Shown: positions 1-7,564, numbered from the stretch's first letter. The stretch: 11,560 nucleotides of DNA from Thalassospira sp. UBA1131 (GCF_002311515.1 NZ_DCAO01000015.1:1-11560); one strand, 5' to 3'. Made by a program: numbers and translations. The notes: generated by a model from the letters alone, not told the origin.

Positions 1-60
1 GTCGCAATGTTGGCACAGGCAAACCAGATGCCGCAAAACTTGCTGCGTCTGTTACAGTAA
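1..60 (+). CDS. Flagellin, C-terminal end only (partial)
   Basis: The first 60 bases read in frame as 19 residues and a TAA stop, ending in AQANQMPQNLLRLLQ. This matches the conserved end of flagellins (usually QANQ followed by PQ and a Leu-rich end), the helix that forms the D0 core of the filament. The gene starts upstream of the window, so its length, promoter and variable region cannot be seen. The next genes are flaG, fliD and fliS, the usual companions of a flagellin gene, which supports the call. Another filament-type protein with the same D0 end is possible but less likely. Confidence 0.85.
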   Translation, partial: VAMLAQANQMPQNLLRLLQ

Positions 61-75
61 CCTAACTCTCGTCCC

Positions 76-105
76 CCGGCACTGACCGCCGGTAATCGTC
101 TTTTT
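76..105 (+). terminator. Weak terminator-like hairpin after flagellin
   Basis: CCGGC (76-80) and GCCGG (88-92) form a 5-bp stem with a 7-nt loop. A five-T run (101-105) follows about 8 nt later. The stem is short and the T-run is displaced, so it is at best an attenuator that lowers read-through from the highly expressed flagellin gene into flaG. Confidence 0.25.
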
Positions 106-112
106 CAAGTTT

Positions 113-132
113 CATCCTGCTGTTACAGGATG
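113..132 (+). other. Hairpin in the flagellin-flaG spacer
   Basis: CATCCTG (113-119) pairs perfectly with CAGGATG (126-132) across a 6-nt loop. No T-run follows, so it does not look like an intrinsic terminator. It lies just upstream of the flaG Shine-Dalgarno (AAGGAG, 141-146) and could be an mRNA 3'-end stabiliser or a processing point between flagellin and flaG. The function is inference. Confidence 0.35.
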
Positions 133-153
133 GCGGCTTTAAGGAGCTGAAAA

Positions 154-522
154 ATGGAAGTCGTAAAAAACTATAGTGCGTCGAGTGGCTCTGGGGGCAT
201 CCCCCATGCTGCTGCGAGCGTACCGGAAGTCGCACCGGCCAAAACCAGTGCGGTTTCTTCACCGGTGGCAAAACCGGAAAACAAACCTTCTGCAGTTCCG
301 CAGAAAATGCAGGATGCACTAGCAAGCATGGATCTGCCCGACCTTGCCGATGGCACCGCACGGGTTGAGCTGAACTTTAACCAGGACACCGGCCGCGTCG
401 TGGCAAAAGTTACCGACCGCACCAGCGGTGAAGTCCTGCGCGAACTGCCGTCCAAGGAACTGCAGCAATTGTTCTCGCAAATGCGCGAGTATCTCGGCAG
501 CTTTGTCGACGAAGAAATTTAA
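154..522 (+). CDS. flaG: FlaG family flagellar protein
   Basis: This 122-residue protein belongs to the FlaG family, which sits next to flagellin or fliD genes in many bacteria and affects filament length or assembly; its biochemical role is poorly defined. Residues 1-65 are low-complexity (Ala, Pro, Ser, Val) and probably disordered. The conserved FlaG region is about 66-122: a short beta stretch (VELNFNQDTGRVVAKVTD), then the family signature TSGEVLRELPSKEL at 90-103 and a C-terminal helix. The ATG at 154 has a good Shine-Dalgarno, AAGGAG, 7 nt upstream. It lies 93 nt after the flagellin stop and is probably co-transcribed with flagellin. The gene after it, fliD, has its own sigma-54 promoter. 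Confidence 0.9.
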   Translation: MEVVKNYSASSGSGGIPHAAASVPEVAPAKTSAVSSPVAKPENKPSAVPQKMQDALASMDLPDLADGTARVELNFNQDTGRVVAKVTDRTSGEVLRELPSKELQQLFSQMREYLGSFVDEEI

Positions 523-542
523 CACAGCGAGTGGGCGCACAT

Positions 543-558
543 AGGCACGGTTCTTGCA
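543..558 (+). promoter_or_regulatory. Sigma-54 (-24/-12) promoter for fliD-fliS
   Basis: AGGCACG, 4 nt, then TTGCA matches the sigma-54 consensus TGGCACG-N4-TTGCW at all but the first base. The invariant GG (544-545) and GC (556-557) are exactly 10 nt apart. It begins 20 nt after the flaG stop and would start transcription near 568-570, about 55 nt before the fliD ATG. Sigma-54 with the enhancer-binding regulator FlbD drives late flagellar genes in alphaproteobacteria such as Caulobacter. No enhancer site could be assigned here. Confidence 0.85.
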
Positions 559-624
559 GTTCGGTTTGACAAAACATACCGCTAGCAGGCAAAATCAGCC
601 GGGAGCACCCAAGGAGCTACACCA

Positions 625-2397
625 ATGAGCAGTCTGAATTTAAATAATATCTATGTTGGCGATAACGGCCGCGTCCAGTTGTCTGGCGGCTCCTCCAACA
701 TCGATTTCGTCGACACTGTCGACAAGATGATTGCTGCCCGTCGTATTCCTGCTGACAATCTTGAAAAACGGATTGAAGCAAACGACGAGAAAATCGCTGC
801 GCTGAAAGAGCTGCAGACGCTTGTTGGTACCCTTAAGGACTCCATGGCGAACCTCTATGGTGCGACCAGCTTTGACAACTCGCGAAACATCTTTGAATCC
901 AAACAAATTTTTGCTTCCACGAACAACACCACCGAAGCAGGATCTTTAATAGGTGTTGTCGCCTCAAACGCCGCGGAGACCGGAAGCTACAAGTTCGAAA
1001 TCAACCAGGTCGCCAGCAAGCACAAGCTTTCAAGTAATACCCAGTCTGTCGCGGCAAGCGCTGACGTCACCGGACTTACGGGCACTGGCACATTTACGAT
1101 AACTGGTGGCACTGGCAGCTCAAGCGTGACCGTCGCGGCCGGTGATACGCTTCAGGACATCCGAGACAAGATCAACAACGTCAAGGATACGACCGGCATT
1201 CAGGCTTCGGTCGTCAAAGTGTCCGAAACCGAGAGTACACTGATCCTGACCTCGGTCGAGGAAGGCGAAGCTAATCGCATGTCGTTCAGTGACGACAGCG
1301 GCAGTGTTTTGCAAAGCCTCGGTGTTCTGACAGACCCGACGACGATCAATGCTGCCAACGTTATTGATGATGGTAACAATGCCAGCATTACACTTGACGG
1401 GATCACTGTTACGCGCGGATCCAACGAATTCTCTGATCTTATTGATGGCCTGAGCATCAGCCTCTATGACGCTGAACCGGGCACCGAGATCACGATTGAA
1501 ATCGAACAGGACCTTAATCAGGCGAAAACGGCAATCCTGAATTTTGTCGAAGCCTATAATGCGGTTCAGACATTCATCAACGAAAAGACTTTCGTTGACC
1601 CGACCACGGGCGAGTCCTCGGAAGATGCGGTGTTGCTCGGCAATACGTCTGTCAAAGGCATTGAATCTGCCCTGCAACAGATTGCGGGCTCCTTTGCGAA
1701 CGGCGTAACCGACAGACCCGACAAGGACGATTATTCGGTCCTGGCAGAAATTGGCCTCGATTTCGTTGCCTATGGCGCGAACGAAGACCCGATGCTGAGC
1801 AAAACCATCGATCTTGACGAAGCGGCACTGAACGAAGCGCTGCTGAACGAACCGCAAGAAGTGATGGAACTGTTCCTGTTCCGCGGGAAATCAGACAATT
1901 CCGATGTCACCATGACCGGTTTTGACGGCAAAACCAATGCCGCAACCTATGAGTTCAACATTGATGCATCCGGTGGCGTAATCAACAGCGTCACCTACGA
2001 TATCACCGTCAATGGCGTAACAACGACCGGCAAGAACGCCGTTGTATCGGGCAACAGCATCCGCACGGCCGACGGTTTGCGCCTGTTTTACGGTGGGGAT
2101 GCAAATGCATCCGATACAGCGACTGTAACCACCAGTATCGGGATCGGCGCGCAATTCTACTTCGAACTGGATTCTATTCTGGACGAAGAAGATGGTAGTT
2201 TGACCCAGGCCATCTCCGATCTGGAAGTCCAAAGTACTTCCTACGAAGAAAAAGTTGACCGCATTGACGAACGTCTTACTCGGCAGCGAGAAGTCCTTAT
2301 GGATCAGTTCATTGCAATGGAATCGGCCCTTGCACGCATGAAGAACATTCAGAGTTCTCTTGACGAATTAATGGCTGCAGGACGAGATAAAGGTTAA
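625..2397 (+). CDS. fliD: Flagellar filament cap protein FliD (HAP2)
   Basis: FliD forms the cap at the tip of the growing filament and promotes folding of exported flagellin. At 590 residues it is longer than Salmonella FliD (467). The N-terminal FliD_N region (about 20-115) has the pattern IDFVDTVDKMIAARRIPADNLE followed by a long helix. Residues 151-235 resemble a flagellin IN motif (TFTITGG, then VAAGDTLQDIRDKINN, ending LQSLGV). FliD_C runs from about 280, with the conserved stretch LNQAKTAILNFVEAYNAVQ, and carries a beta-rich insert at about 423-515. It ends in a coiled-coil helix (about 525-585). The ATG at 625 follows AAGGAG (611-616) by 8 nt. A sigma-54 promoter lies just upstream and fliS follows 57 nt downstream. 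Confidence 0.96.
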   Translation: MSSLNLNNIYVGDNGRVQLSGGSSNIDFVDTVDKMIAARRIPADNLEKRIEANDEKIAALKELQTLVGTLKDSMANLYGATSFDNSRNIFESKQIFASTNNTTEAGSLIGVVASNAAETGSYKFEINQVASKHKLSSNTQSVAASADVTGLTGTGTFTITGGTGSSSVTVAAGDTLQDIRDKINNVKDTTGIQASVVKVSETESTLILTSVEEGEANRMSFSDDSGSVLQSLGVLTDPTTINAANVIDDGNNASITLDGITVTRGSNEFSDLIDGLSISLYDAEPGTEITIEIEQDLNQAKTAILNFVEAYNAVQTFINEKTFVDPTTGESSEDAVLLGNTSVKGIESALQQIAGSFANGVTDRPDKDDYSVLAEIGLDFVAYGANEDPMLSKTIDLDEAALNEALLNEPQEVMELFLFRGKSDNSDVTMTGFDGKTNAATYEFNIDASGGVINSVTYDITVNGVTTTGKNAVVSGNSIRTADGLRLFYGGDANASDTATVTTSIGIGAQFYFELDSILDEEDGSLTQAISDLEVQSTSYEEKVDRIDERLTRQREVLMDQFIAMESALARMKNIQSSLDELMAAGRDKG

Positions 2398-2454
2398 CTT
2401 TTGTCTGCCATACATGCACACTGAACTCACGCTTAGCATACCAAGGAGTGTCGC

Positions 2455-2955
2455 ATGAACGAACACGCCGCCCATACATACAAGCAACAGCAGGTCAATA
2501 CAGCCACACCGGCGAAGATGGTGTTCATGCTGTTTGAAAAGACCTTGTCGCGCTTGCAGGAGGCGCAGCACGCGATTGAGCGGAATGACATTCAGGGCCG
2601 TTGTAATGCGAACTGCAGTGCACAGGAACTGATTGCCCATCTTTCGAACACTTTGGATATGGAACAGGGCGGCGAAATCGCCGCAAATCTGGAACGACTC
2701 TATACCCACTGCATGCTCCGTCTGATGGATGTGGATCGGAAAAATGATCCCAACGCCGCAGCAGAAGTGATCAAGCTTCTGACACCACTTCGGGATTCAT
2801 GGGCCGAGCTTTCTGAGAAAAGCGAAGGTGAACTGCGTCAGGCAGTTTTGACCGCGCAACAAGCACGCCCGGCGCTTACCAACGAAACGGCAACTGCAAG
2901 CGAAGAAACAGAACCAAAGGCACCGGCGAAAACTGGCCTGTCAATTTCTGCCTGA
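2455..2955 (+). CDS. fliS: Flagellin export chaperone FliS
   Basis: FliS binds the C-terminal D0 helix of flagellin in the cytoplasm, keeps it unpolymerised and delivers it to FlhA of the flagellar export gate. The family pattern is clear: YKQQQVNTATPAKMVFMLFEKTL at 9-31, the AIERNDIQ helix at 40-47, LDMEQGGEIAANLERLY at 67-83, and the last helix with LLTPLRDSWAEL at 108-119. The protein has 166 residues, about 30 more than usual. The excess is a Glu/Ala/Pro/Thr-rich tail from about 135. Cysteines at 50, 54 and 86 are unusual but have no assigned role. The ATG follows AAGGAG (2443-2448) by 6 nt. A strong terminator about 30 nt downstream makes fliS the last gene of its transcript. Confidence 0.95.
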   Translation: MNEHAAHTYKQQQVNTATPAKMVFMLFEKTLSRLQEAQHAIERNDIQGRCNANCSAQELIAHLSNTLDMEQGGEIAANLERLYTHCMLRLMDVDRKNDPNAAAEVIKLLTPLRDSWAELSEKSEGELRQAVLTAQQARPALTNETATASEETEPKAPAKTGLSISA

Positions 2956-2985
2956 TCCCAAACACCGGGTATCTCGCACCGGATT

Positions 2986-3022
2986 AAAGACCTCCGAAAT
3001 TATCGGAGGTCTTTTTGTTTTT
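2986..3022 (+). terminator. Strong intrinsic terminator after fliS
   Basis: AAAGACCTCCGA (2986-2997) pairs perfectly over 12 bp with TCGGAGGTCTTT (3003-3014), with a 5-nt loop. The T-rich stretch TTTTTGTTTTT (3012-3022) follows. This is a textbook Rho-independent terminator ending the filament-cap transcript. Confidence 0.95.
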
Positions 3023-3164
3023 GGCCTGCTTTTGACCGGCCCCATAAATCACAGGTTCATTTTTGCCCGGCATCGGCCAAACCCCGCGAAAGGCAAAATC
3101 TGCCCTTTCTGTCAACACACTGCTAACCTGCTGAAACTATGTAGAAAACGTTAATAATCAAAAC

Positions 3165-3180
3165 TGGCCCGCCACTTGCA
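3165..3180 (+). promoter_or_regulatory. Sigma-54 (-24/-12) promoter for fliK-flgD-flgE
   Basis: TGGCCCG, 4 nt, then TTGCA matches the sigma-54 consensus with one mismatch in the -24 block. GG (3166-3167) and GC (3178-3179) are exactly 10 nt apart. The predicted start is near 3190-3192, leaving a leader of about 25 nt before the fliK ATG at 3216. It lies in the 260-nt gap between the fliS terminator and fliK. An imperfect dyad with AAAGG and CCTTT arms around 3088-3107 lies about 60-75 nt upstream, but I cannot assign it to a regulator. Sigma-54 control fits hook-class genes in alphaproteobacteria. Confidence 0.85.
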
Positions 3181-3215
3181 CATGTTCTGACACTGCTTCC
3201 ATAAGGACCAAGGTC

Positions 3216-4859
3216 ATGAACAGCTCTGCGATTACAAAAAGCGTGATGCCAACTGTCTCCATTCCCGGCACAAACCCTAGCGAACGCAAGGGATCGGGCT
3301 TTGGTGATGTCATGGCATCAATCACAGACAACTGGTCTAAGCAAAGTCATCAGGTCAAATACGACGCGGCAAAATCTGCCCAGAAGAATTTCGATGATCG
3401 GCGCTCGGATAGGGCTGCCGAAAGATCCGCACGCGACGAACGCAGCATCAATGAAGCGCGTTCCGAAGATCGCCGCGAAGAAGACCCTGTCCGCGCATCA
3501 CATGATGACTACGAAGATCATGATGATCATGCCAAAATCGATGATCCTAAATCCGATGAACCGCGCGACGTGGAAGCTAACTCGGAAGATGATCGCGCTG
3601 GCGAGGACATGGAAACTGCCGATGGCGGTGATCGTTCAAACGATAACGAAGCTGCACCTCAGGACGGGGAAAACGCTGCTTCCGCATCCGACGAAACCAC
3701 ATCAGCAGAATCAGATGATACCAAATCAAATGCGGACAGCCCCCTGACGACCGACGCAGGCATGGTCGATCCAAACCAGCCGGCACAAGCCGTTCCGCTT
3801 CCCGGATCCCCCGAAGCCATTGAATTGGCCAAGTCAGAAGCCGCCAAAATGAAGGCTGCTGGTACTAATGGTGCAACAAATGCCCAAAATGCAGCCCTGG
3901 CAAATGGTCAGGCAGCAACCGGTGCCGCCAATGGTAACGCCACTGCGGATAGCACGACAGACGGCTTGATGAATTCAACTGCCCTGTCGCAGCCTGCCGC
4001 AGCGTCCTCTGCCAAGATGGCACTGAATGGTGCGGATGCAGGGGCTGGTGATGAAATGTCTTCTGACAAATTCCTTTCGCGGGTTGTCGATTCAATGACC
4101 GGTGACGGCAAAGGTAAAACCGATGCCACCAGCACAACAAACGCGGCAACCACCGGCCAAACCAATAATAGCACCCAACAGGCTTCCGCAGCCAACCCGG
4201 CACAAACTGCCCAGGCAGCACAACAGGCAATGGCCGCCGCAGCAGCCGGACCGAACGCGCAAAACAACCCGACCGCCGCGCAGAATGTGTCAACCAACAG
4301 TGCGGTTACCGCAACTGGCGGCACTGAGGCCACAGCAACAGCCAACGGCCAACTGGGAAGTACCAACAGTCTGCATCAGACCAACACGGGTGGTCAGACC
4401 GCGCACACCGCACGTCAGGCCCCGTCGCAACAGGTTCAGCAGCAAGTCGCTGTTTCGATCCGCAATGCAGCCAGCGAAGGCGTTGACAAGATTTCTGTTC
4501 AGCTTCGACCGGAACATCTTGGGCGCGTCGATGTCAAAATGGAAATCGGTCAGGATGGCCGAATTCAGGGTGTCATTCAGGCGGACACACGCGAAACACT
4601 CGACATGTTACGTCAGGATTCCCGTGCCTTGCAGCAAGCGCTGAAAGACGCCGGTCTGAATGCAGACAGTCAAAGCTTCACCTTCGAACACAGGAATGAA
4701 GGTGGCCAGAGTCAGGAAGGCAACGGCCAATCCCGCATGACCGCCGATCGGGGCAGCAGCCCGGATGAAGGTGACGTCATGACTGGAACCGAACTCGCCG
4801 AACATGTCGCCATTGGCTACGGGATTAATCCCAACGGCCTTGTCGATATCCGGATATAG
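3216..4859 (+). CDS. fliK: Flagellar hook-length control protein FliK
   Basis: FliK is secreted during hook assembly, measures hook length and triggers FlhB to switch export from hook to filament substrates. The Flg_hook domain is at about residues 412-495, with the signature ISVQLRPEHLGRVDVKMEIG at 426-445 and a helical part ending in LKDAGL. The rest is low-complexity: residues 60-160 are dense in Asp, Glu, Arg and Ser, and 160-410 are rich in Ala, Asn, Thr and Gln, as expected for a flexible ruler. At 547 residues it exceeds Salmonella FliK (405). The start follows AAGGA (3203-3207) by 8 nt. It heads an operon with flgD, 21 nt downstream. The N-terminal half is too divergent to identify alone; the call rests on the C-terminal domain and context. 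Confidence 0.93.
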   Translation: MNSSAITKSVMPTVSIPGTNPSERKGSGFGDVMASITDNWSKQSHQVKYDAAKSAQKNFDDRRSDRAAERSARDERSINEARSEDRREEDPVRASHDDYEDHDDHAKIDDPKSDEPRDVEANSEDDRAGEDMETADGGDRSNDNEAAPQDGENAASASDETTSAESDDTKSNADSPLTTDAGMVDPNQPAQAVPLPGSPEAIELAKSEAAKMKAAGTNGATNAQNAALANGQAATGAANGNATADSTTDGLMNSTALSQPAAASSAKMALNGADAGAGDEMSSDKFLSRVVDSMTGDGKGKTDATSTTNAATTGQTNNSTQQASAANPAQTAQAAQQAMAAAAAGPNAQNNPTAAQNVSTNSAVTATGGTEATATANGQLGSTNSLHQTNTGGQTAHTARQAPSQQVQQQVAVSIRNAASEGVDKISVQLRPEHLGRVDVKMEIGQDGRIQGVIQADTRETLDMLRQDSRALQQALKDAGLNADSQSFTFEHRNEGGQSQEGNGQSRMTADRGSSPDEGDVMTGTELAEHVAIGYGINPNGLVDIRI

Positions 4860-4880
4860 AAAAGGTAGAGGGCACATCCC

Positions 4881-5663
4881 ATGACCGTTTCATCCCTGAC
4901 AAACGTTGGCCTTTCTCAGTCCAACACAAATGCCGCTTCAAGCAGCTCCGCCAATCAGTTGGCGCAGAACTTTGATACGTTTCTGACCCTGCTGACCACG
5001 CAGCTCAAGAACCAGGATCCGACCTCGCCAATGGAAAGTGACAAATTCACTGACCAGCTGAGCCAGTTCGCCCAGGTTGAGCAAGGCATTCAGAGTAACA
5101 AGAATCTTGAAGACCTAATTGCCATGCAAGGCCAGCAGCGACAGCTATCCGCCCTGTCCTATGTCGGCGCTGAGATTGAAGCCGTCGGTGATACCAACTG
5201 GCTCGAAGAAGGTGAAAAGCTCACCTACAAATACAATGTTTCGCCAGAAGTTCCACGTCTGCAGCTGCAGATTCAGGATCAAGCCGGCAAAACTGTCTTT
5301 TCTTCGGAATTTACCGATATTTCCGGGCTCCAGACCTTTACCTGGGACGGGAAAAACAACAGTGGCGTCGAGCAAGCTGACGGTGCCTATACGCTGGTCG
5401 TCAAACCAATGGCTGCAAACGGTGACACCTTCAAAGACGAGAAGGGTAAACCTGCCTCTGTCGCGATTGGGATCATCGGGACAGTTGATAGTGTCGATAT
5501 CGATGATACCGACATCTATCTCCGTCTTGGTGATGTCTCGGTTCCATTCTCCACCCTGACCAATGTGAAGTTGGGGGCGAACGACACAGAGACCGGCAAC
5601 GGCAATACAGACACTGATACCGGAGATGGCTCCGGAACTGACGAGCAGGAAGAAGCCGCCTAG
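4881..5663 (+). CDS. flgD: Flagellar hook cap / scaffolding protein FlgD
   Basis: FlgD caps the growing hook and guides FlgE assembly, and is later replaced by HAP1. The N-terminal export and assembly region has the family signature FDTFLTLLTTQLKNQDPTSP at 31-50, then MESDKFTDQLSQFAQVEQ. Residues about 92-230 form the tudor/Ig-like part, with the FlgD Ig pattern WDGKNNSGVEQADGAYTL at 155-172. A tail of about 29 residues (232-260), rich in Asp, Thr, Gly and Glu, extends past the usual domain end (Salmonella FlgD has 232 residues). The start has only a weak Shine-Dalgarno (GAGGG around 4868-4872), so translation may be coupled to fliK, whose stop is 21 nt upstream. flgE follows after 49 nt. Confidence 0.96.
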   Translation: MTVSSLTNVGLSQSNTNAASSSSANQLAQNFDTFLTLLTTQLKNQDPTSPMESDKFTDQLSQFAQVEQGIQSNKNLEDLIAMQGQQRQLSALSYVGAEIEAVGDTNWLEEGEKLTYKYNVSPEVPRLQLQIQDQAGKTVFSSEFTDISGLQTFTWDGKNNSGVEQADGAYTLVVKPMAANGDTFKDEKGKPASVAIGIIGTVDSVDIDDTDIYLRLGDVSVPFSTLTNVKLGANDTETGNGNTDTDTGDGSGTDEQEEAA

Positions 5664-5689
5664 GGCATTCATCCGGATTTGATCAACAC

Positions 5690-5705
5690 CCTGTCGAAAC
5701 AGGAG
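5690..5705 (+). promoter_or_regulatory. Hairpin overlapping the flgE Shine-Dalgarno
   Basis: CCTGT (5690-5694) pairs with ACAGG (5699-5703) across a CGAA tetraloop. The flgE Shine-Dalgarno is AGGAG at 5701-5705, so its first three bases lie in the stem. It could dampen hook-protein translation, but a 5-bp stem is marginal and may be melted by ribosomes. Confidence 0.35.
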
Positions 5706-5712
5706 ACTAAAA

Positions 5713-7422
5713 ATGAGCCTTTTTGGTGCAATGATTTCCGGTGTTTCCGGCTTGAATGCTCAGTCGCAAAACCTGGGCGTCATCTCGGATAACATCTCGA
5801 ACCTCAATACAATCGGCTACAAGGGGACGGTTGGACGCTTTTCAACCCTGGTCACTGAAGCTGCAACAGATACCCGTTACACTCCAGGTGGTGTAAGGTT
5901 CCATCCGACCGCTTTGATCAGTAAACAAGGCCTGCTTCAAGCAACGTCTTCAAGCACTGCGGCGGCAATTTCTGGCGATGGATTCTTTATCGTCCGCGAT
6001 TCCTCCTCGCCTGGATCGAACGACGAACTCTTCTTCACGCGTGCGGGGGACTTCAAACCCGATGACGATGGTTATCTGCGAAATACAGCTGGATATTATG
6101 TTCAGGGCTGGGCCACGGACAGAGAAGGTAACTTGCTTGACCGGAACGGCAATACCACCAGTTCAAACAGCTCTGCTGTAAGCGATCTGCAAGTTATTGA
6201 TGTTAACCGCATCCTGACTGCAGCTGCAGCGACAACCAATATAGAGCTGAGCGCCAACCTGAACCGGGATGAAACGGCCTTGACGGGTGGTACTGCCACC
6301 TCGACCACCACGGGTATCGATTATGATACGACCGATTTGACCTCGATTCTCGGCATCGCCAACGGCGATCAGTTCTCCATCACTCACAACGGCACAACGA
6401 CGACCATCACCATCAATACGGGTGATACGCTCGAAGATTTGGCAGCTACCATCAGTGCTGTGACCGGTATCAACGCCACCACCACCACAACCGGCACGGA
6501 CGACACATTGACACTCACGGCTGCCTTTGCTGATCAGGGTGTGACCTTTGCCGACACCAACAACGCGCCTTTGGCAGCTCTTGGCATTGCGGGTATTCCA
6601 GGCACCCTCGCACCGACCTATACCGCAGGCAACCTCGCAAGTGGGACTGTTGCAGAAGACAACACCATGCCGATCACGATCTATGATTCACTGGGTGCCG
6701 CACATACAGTGAACGTGCAGCTTGTCAAGCTTGGTCAAAACCGTTGGGCTTTTGAATTTACCGGTCAGACCGGAACGGACGACCTTGACGCCGCGTCTCA
6801 TCCAGACGGCCTGATCCAGTCTGGTATCCTTACTTTCAATGGCGACGGGAGTTTGGGATCCTATACAGATAGCTCTGGTAATGATCTGACAAATACGAAC
6901 ATCACGGCGACCTGGTCCAATGGCTCGAACCAAAGCGAAATCACCCTTGATTTGGGTACCATCGGCTTCCAGGATGGCTTCACTCAATTCGGGGCACAAA
7001 CCGACCCGAATGGTAACATTGTTGAATACACAACCAACTTCATCAATCAAAATGGTGCACAAGCTGGCAACATGGTGAACTATTCGTTTACCGAAGACGG
7101 CTTCCTTGAAATTGAATATGCAAACGGTGTGAAACGCCCGGTCTACAAACTGGCGATCGCAACGTTTGAAGCCCCTGATGAAATGGAAAACCATACCGGT
7201 AACGTTTACCGTCAGACCCGTGAATCAGGCGATTATCTGTTGCGTGAACCAGGTTTGAACGGAGCAGGTAACGTTGTCGCATCTGCGCTTGAAGGATCGA
7301 ACGTCGATCTCGGCACAGAATTCACCAACATGATCGTTACCCAGCGCGCCTACTCCGCGAACACCAAGACGATCACCACGACCGATGAAATGCTCGACGA
7401 GCTGATCCGTATCAAACGGTAA
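5713..7422 (+). CDS. flgE: Flagellar hook protein FlgE
   Basis: FlgE polymerises into the hook, the universal joint between motor and filament. The N-terminal rod/hook signature is clear (MSLFGAMISGVSGLNAQSQN, then a DNISNLNTIGYKG stretch). The FlgE central region includes SGDGFFIVRD near 87-96, and the C-terminal Flg_bbr_C region ends with GSNVDLGTEFTNMIVTQRAY, then TTTDEMLDELIRIKR. At 569 residues it is longer than Salmonella FlgE (403). Much of the difference is a Thr-rich insert at about 175-310 that contains a flagellin-IN-like module (about 209-296). The ATG follows AGGAG by 7 nt. It is the last gene of the fliK-flgD-flgE operon, with a terminator about 60 nt downstream. Confidence 0.97.
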   Translation: MSLFGAMISGVSGLNAQSQNLGVISDNISNLNTIGYKGTVGRFSTLVTEAATDTRYTPGGVRFHPTALISKQGLLQATSSSTAAAISGDGFFIVRDSSSPGSNDELFFTRAGDFKPDDDGYLRNTAGYYVQGWATDREGNLLDRNGNTTSSNSSAVSDLQVIDVNRILTAAAATTNIELSANLNRDETALTGGTATSTTTGIDYDTTDLTSILGIANGDQFSITHNGTTTTITINTGDTLEDLAATISAVTGINATTTTTGTDDTLTLTAAFADQGVTFADTNNAPLAALGIAGIPGTLAPTYTAGNLASGTVAEDNTMPITIYDSLGAAHTVNVQLVKLGQNRWAFEFTGQTGTDDLDAASHPDGLIQSGILTFNGDGSLGSYTDSSGNDLTNTNITATWSNGSNQSEITLDLGTIGFQDGFTQFGAQTDPNGNIVEYTTNFINQNGAQAGNMVNYSFTEDGFLEIEYANGVKRPVYKLAIATFEAPDEMENHTGNVYRQTRESGDYLLREPGLNGAGNVVASALEGSNVDLGTEFTNMIVTQRAYSANTKTITTTDEMLDELIRIKR

Positions 7423-7430
7423 TTGACATC

Positions 7431-7460
7431 TGTTTCAGGGCGTTAGCCCACCCTGAAACA
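7431..7460 (+). other. Long inverted repeat after flgE
   Basis: TGTTTCAGGG (7431-7440) and CCCTGAAACA (7451-7460) are perfect 10-bp complements with a 10-nt loop. The loop region can instead pair as GGGC/GCCC (7438-7441 with 7446-7449). No T-run follows, so it is more likely an mRNA 3'-end stabiliser than a terminator. It sits 8 nt after the flgE stop, ahead of the real terminator. Confidence 0.55.
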
Positions 7461-7480
7461 TATTGCACCAATAGAGACTC

Positions 7481-7508
7481 GCCCGGCACAATTGCCGGGC
7501 TTCTTTTT
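7481..7508 (+). terminator. Intrinsic terminator of the fliK-flgD-flgE operon
   Basis: GCCCGGCA (7481-7488) and TGCCGGGC (7493-7500) form a perfect, GC-rich 8-bp stem with a 4-nt loop. TTCTTTTT (7501-7508) follows directly. This is a standard Rho-independent terminator 58 nt after the flgE stop. Confidence 0.92.
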
Positions 7509-7514
7509 GCCCGA

Positions 7515-7543
7515 TTGACTCACTACATTAAGGGCAGAACAAT
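7515..7543 (+). promoter_or_regulatory. Candidate sigma-70-like promoter for fliF
   Basis: TTGACT (7515-7520) and AACAAT (7538-7543) are 17 nt apart, matching TTGACA and TATAAT at 5/6 and 4/6 positions. It begins right after the flgE terminator, and a GANTC site (GACTC, 7517-7521) overlaps the -35 element. The leader to fliF would be about 180 nt. Such matches arise often by chance, so this is tentative. No correctly spaced sigma-54 site was found here. Confidence 0.3.
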
Positions 7544-7564
7544 TCGGTCATCAAATATCCAAGC

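Noticed and set aside
1120..1857. A 245-codon minus-strand frame opposite fliD
   Set aside because: Arg/Asn/Phe-rich shadow with no motif; fliD on the + strand is unambiguous.
4102..4644. A 180-codon + strand frame inside fliK in another phase
   Set aside because: Pro/Arg/Gln-rich translation typical of a shifted Ala/Gln/Thr-rich sequence; the FliK frame holds the Flg_hook domain over the same bases.
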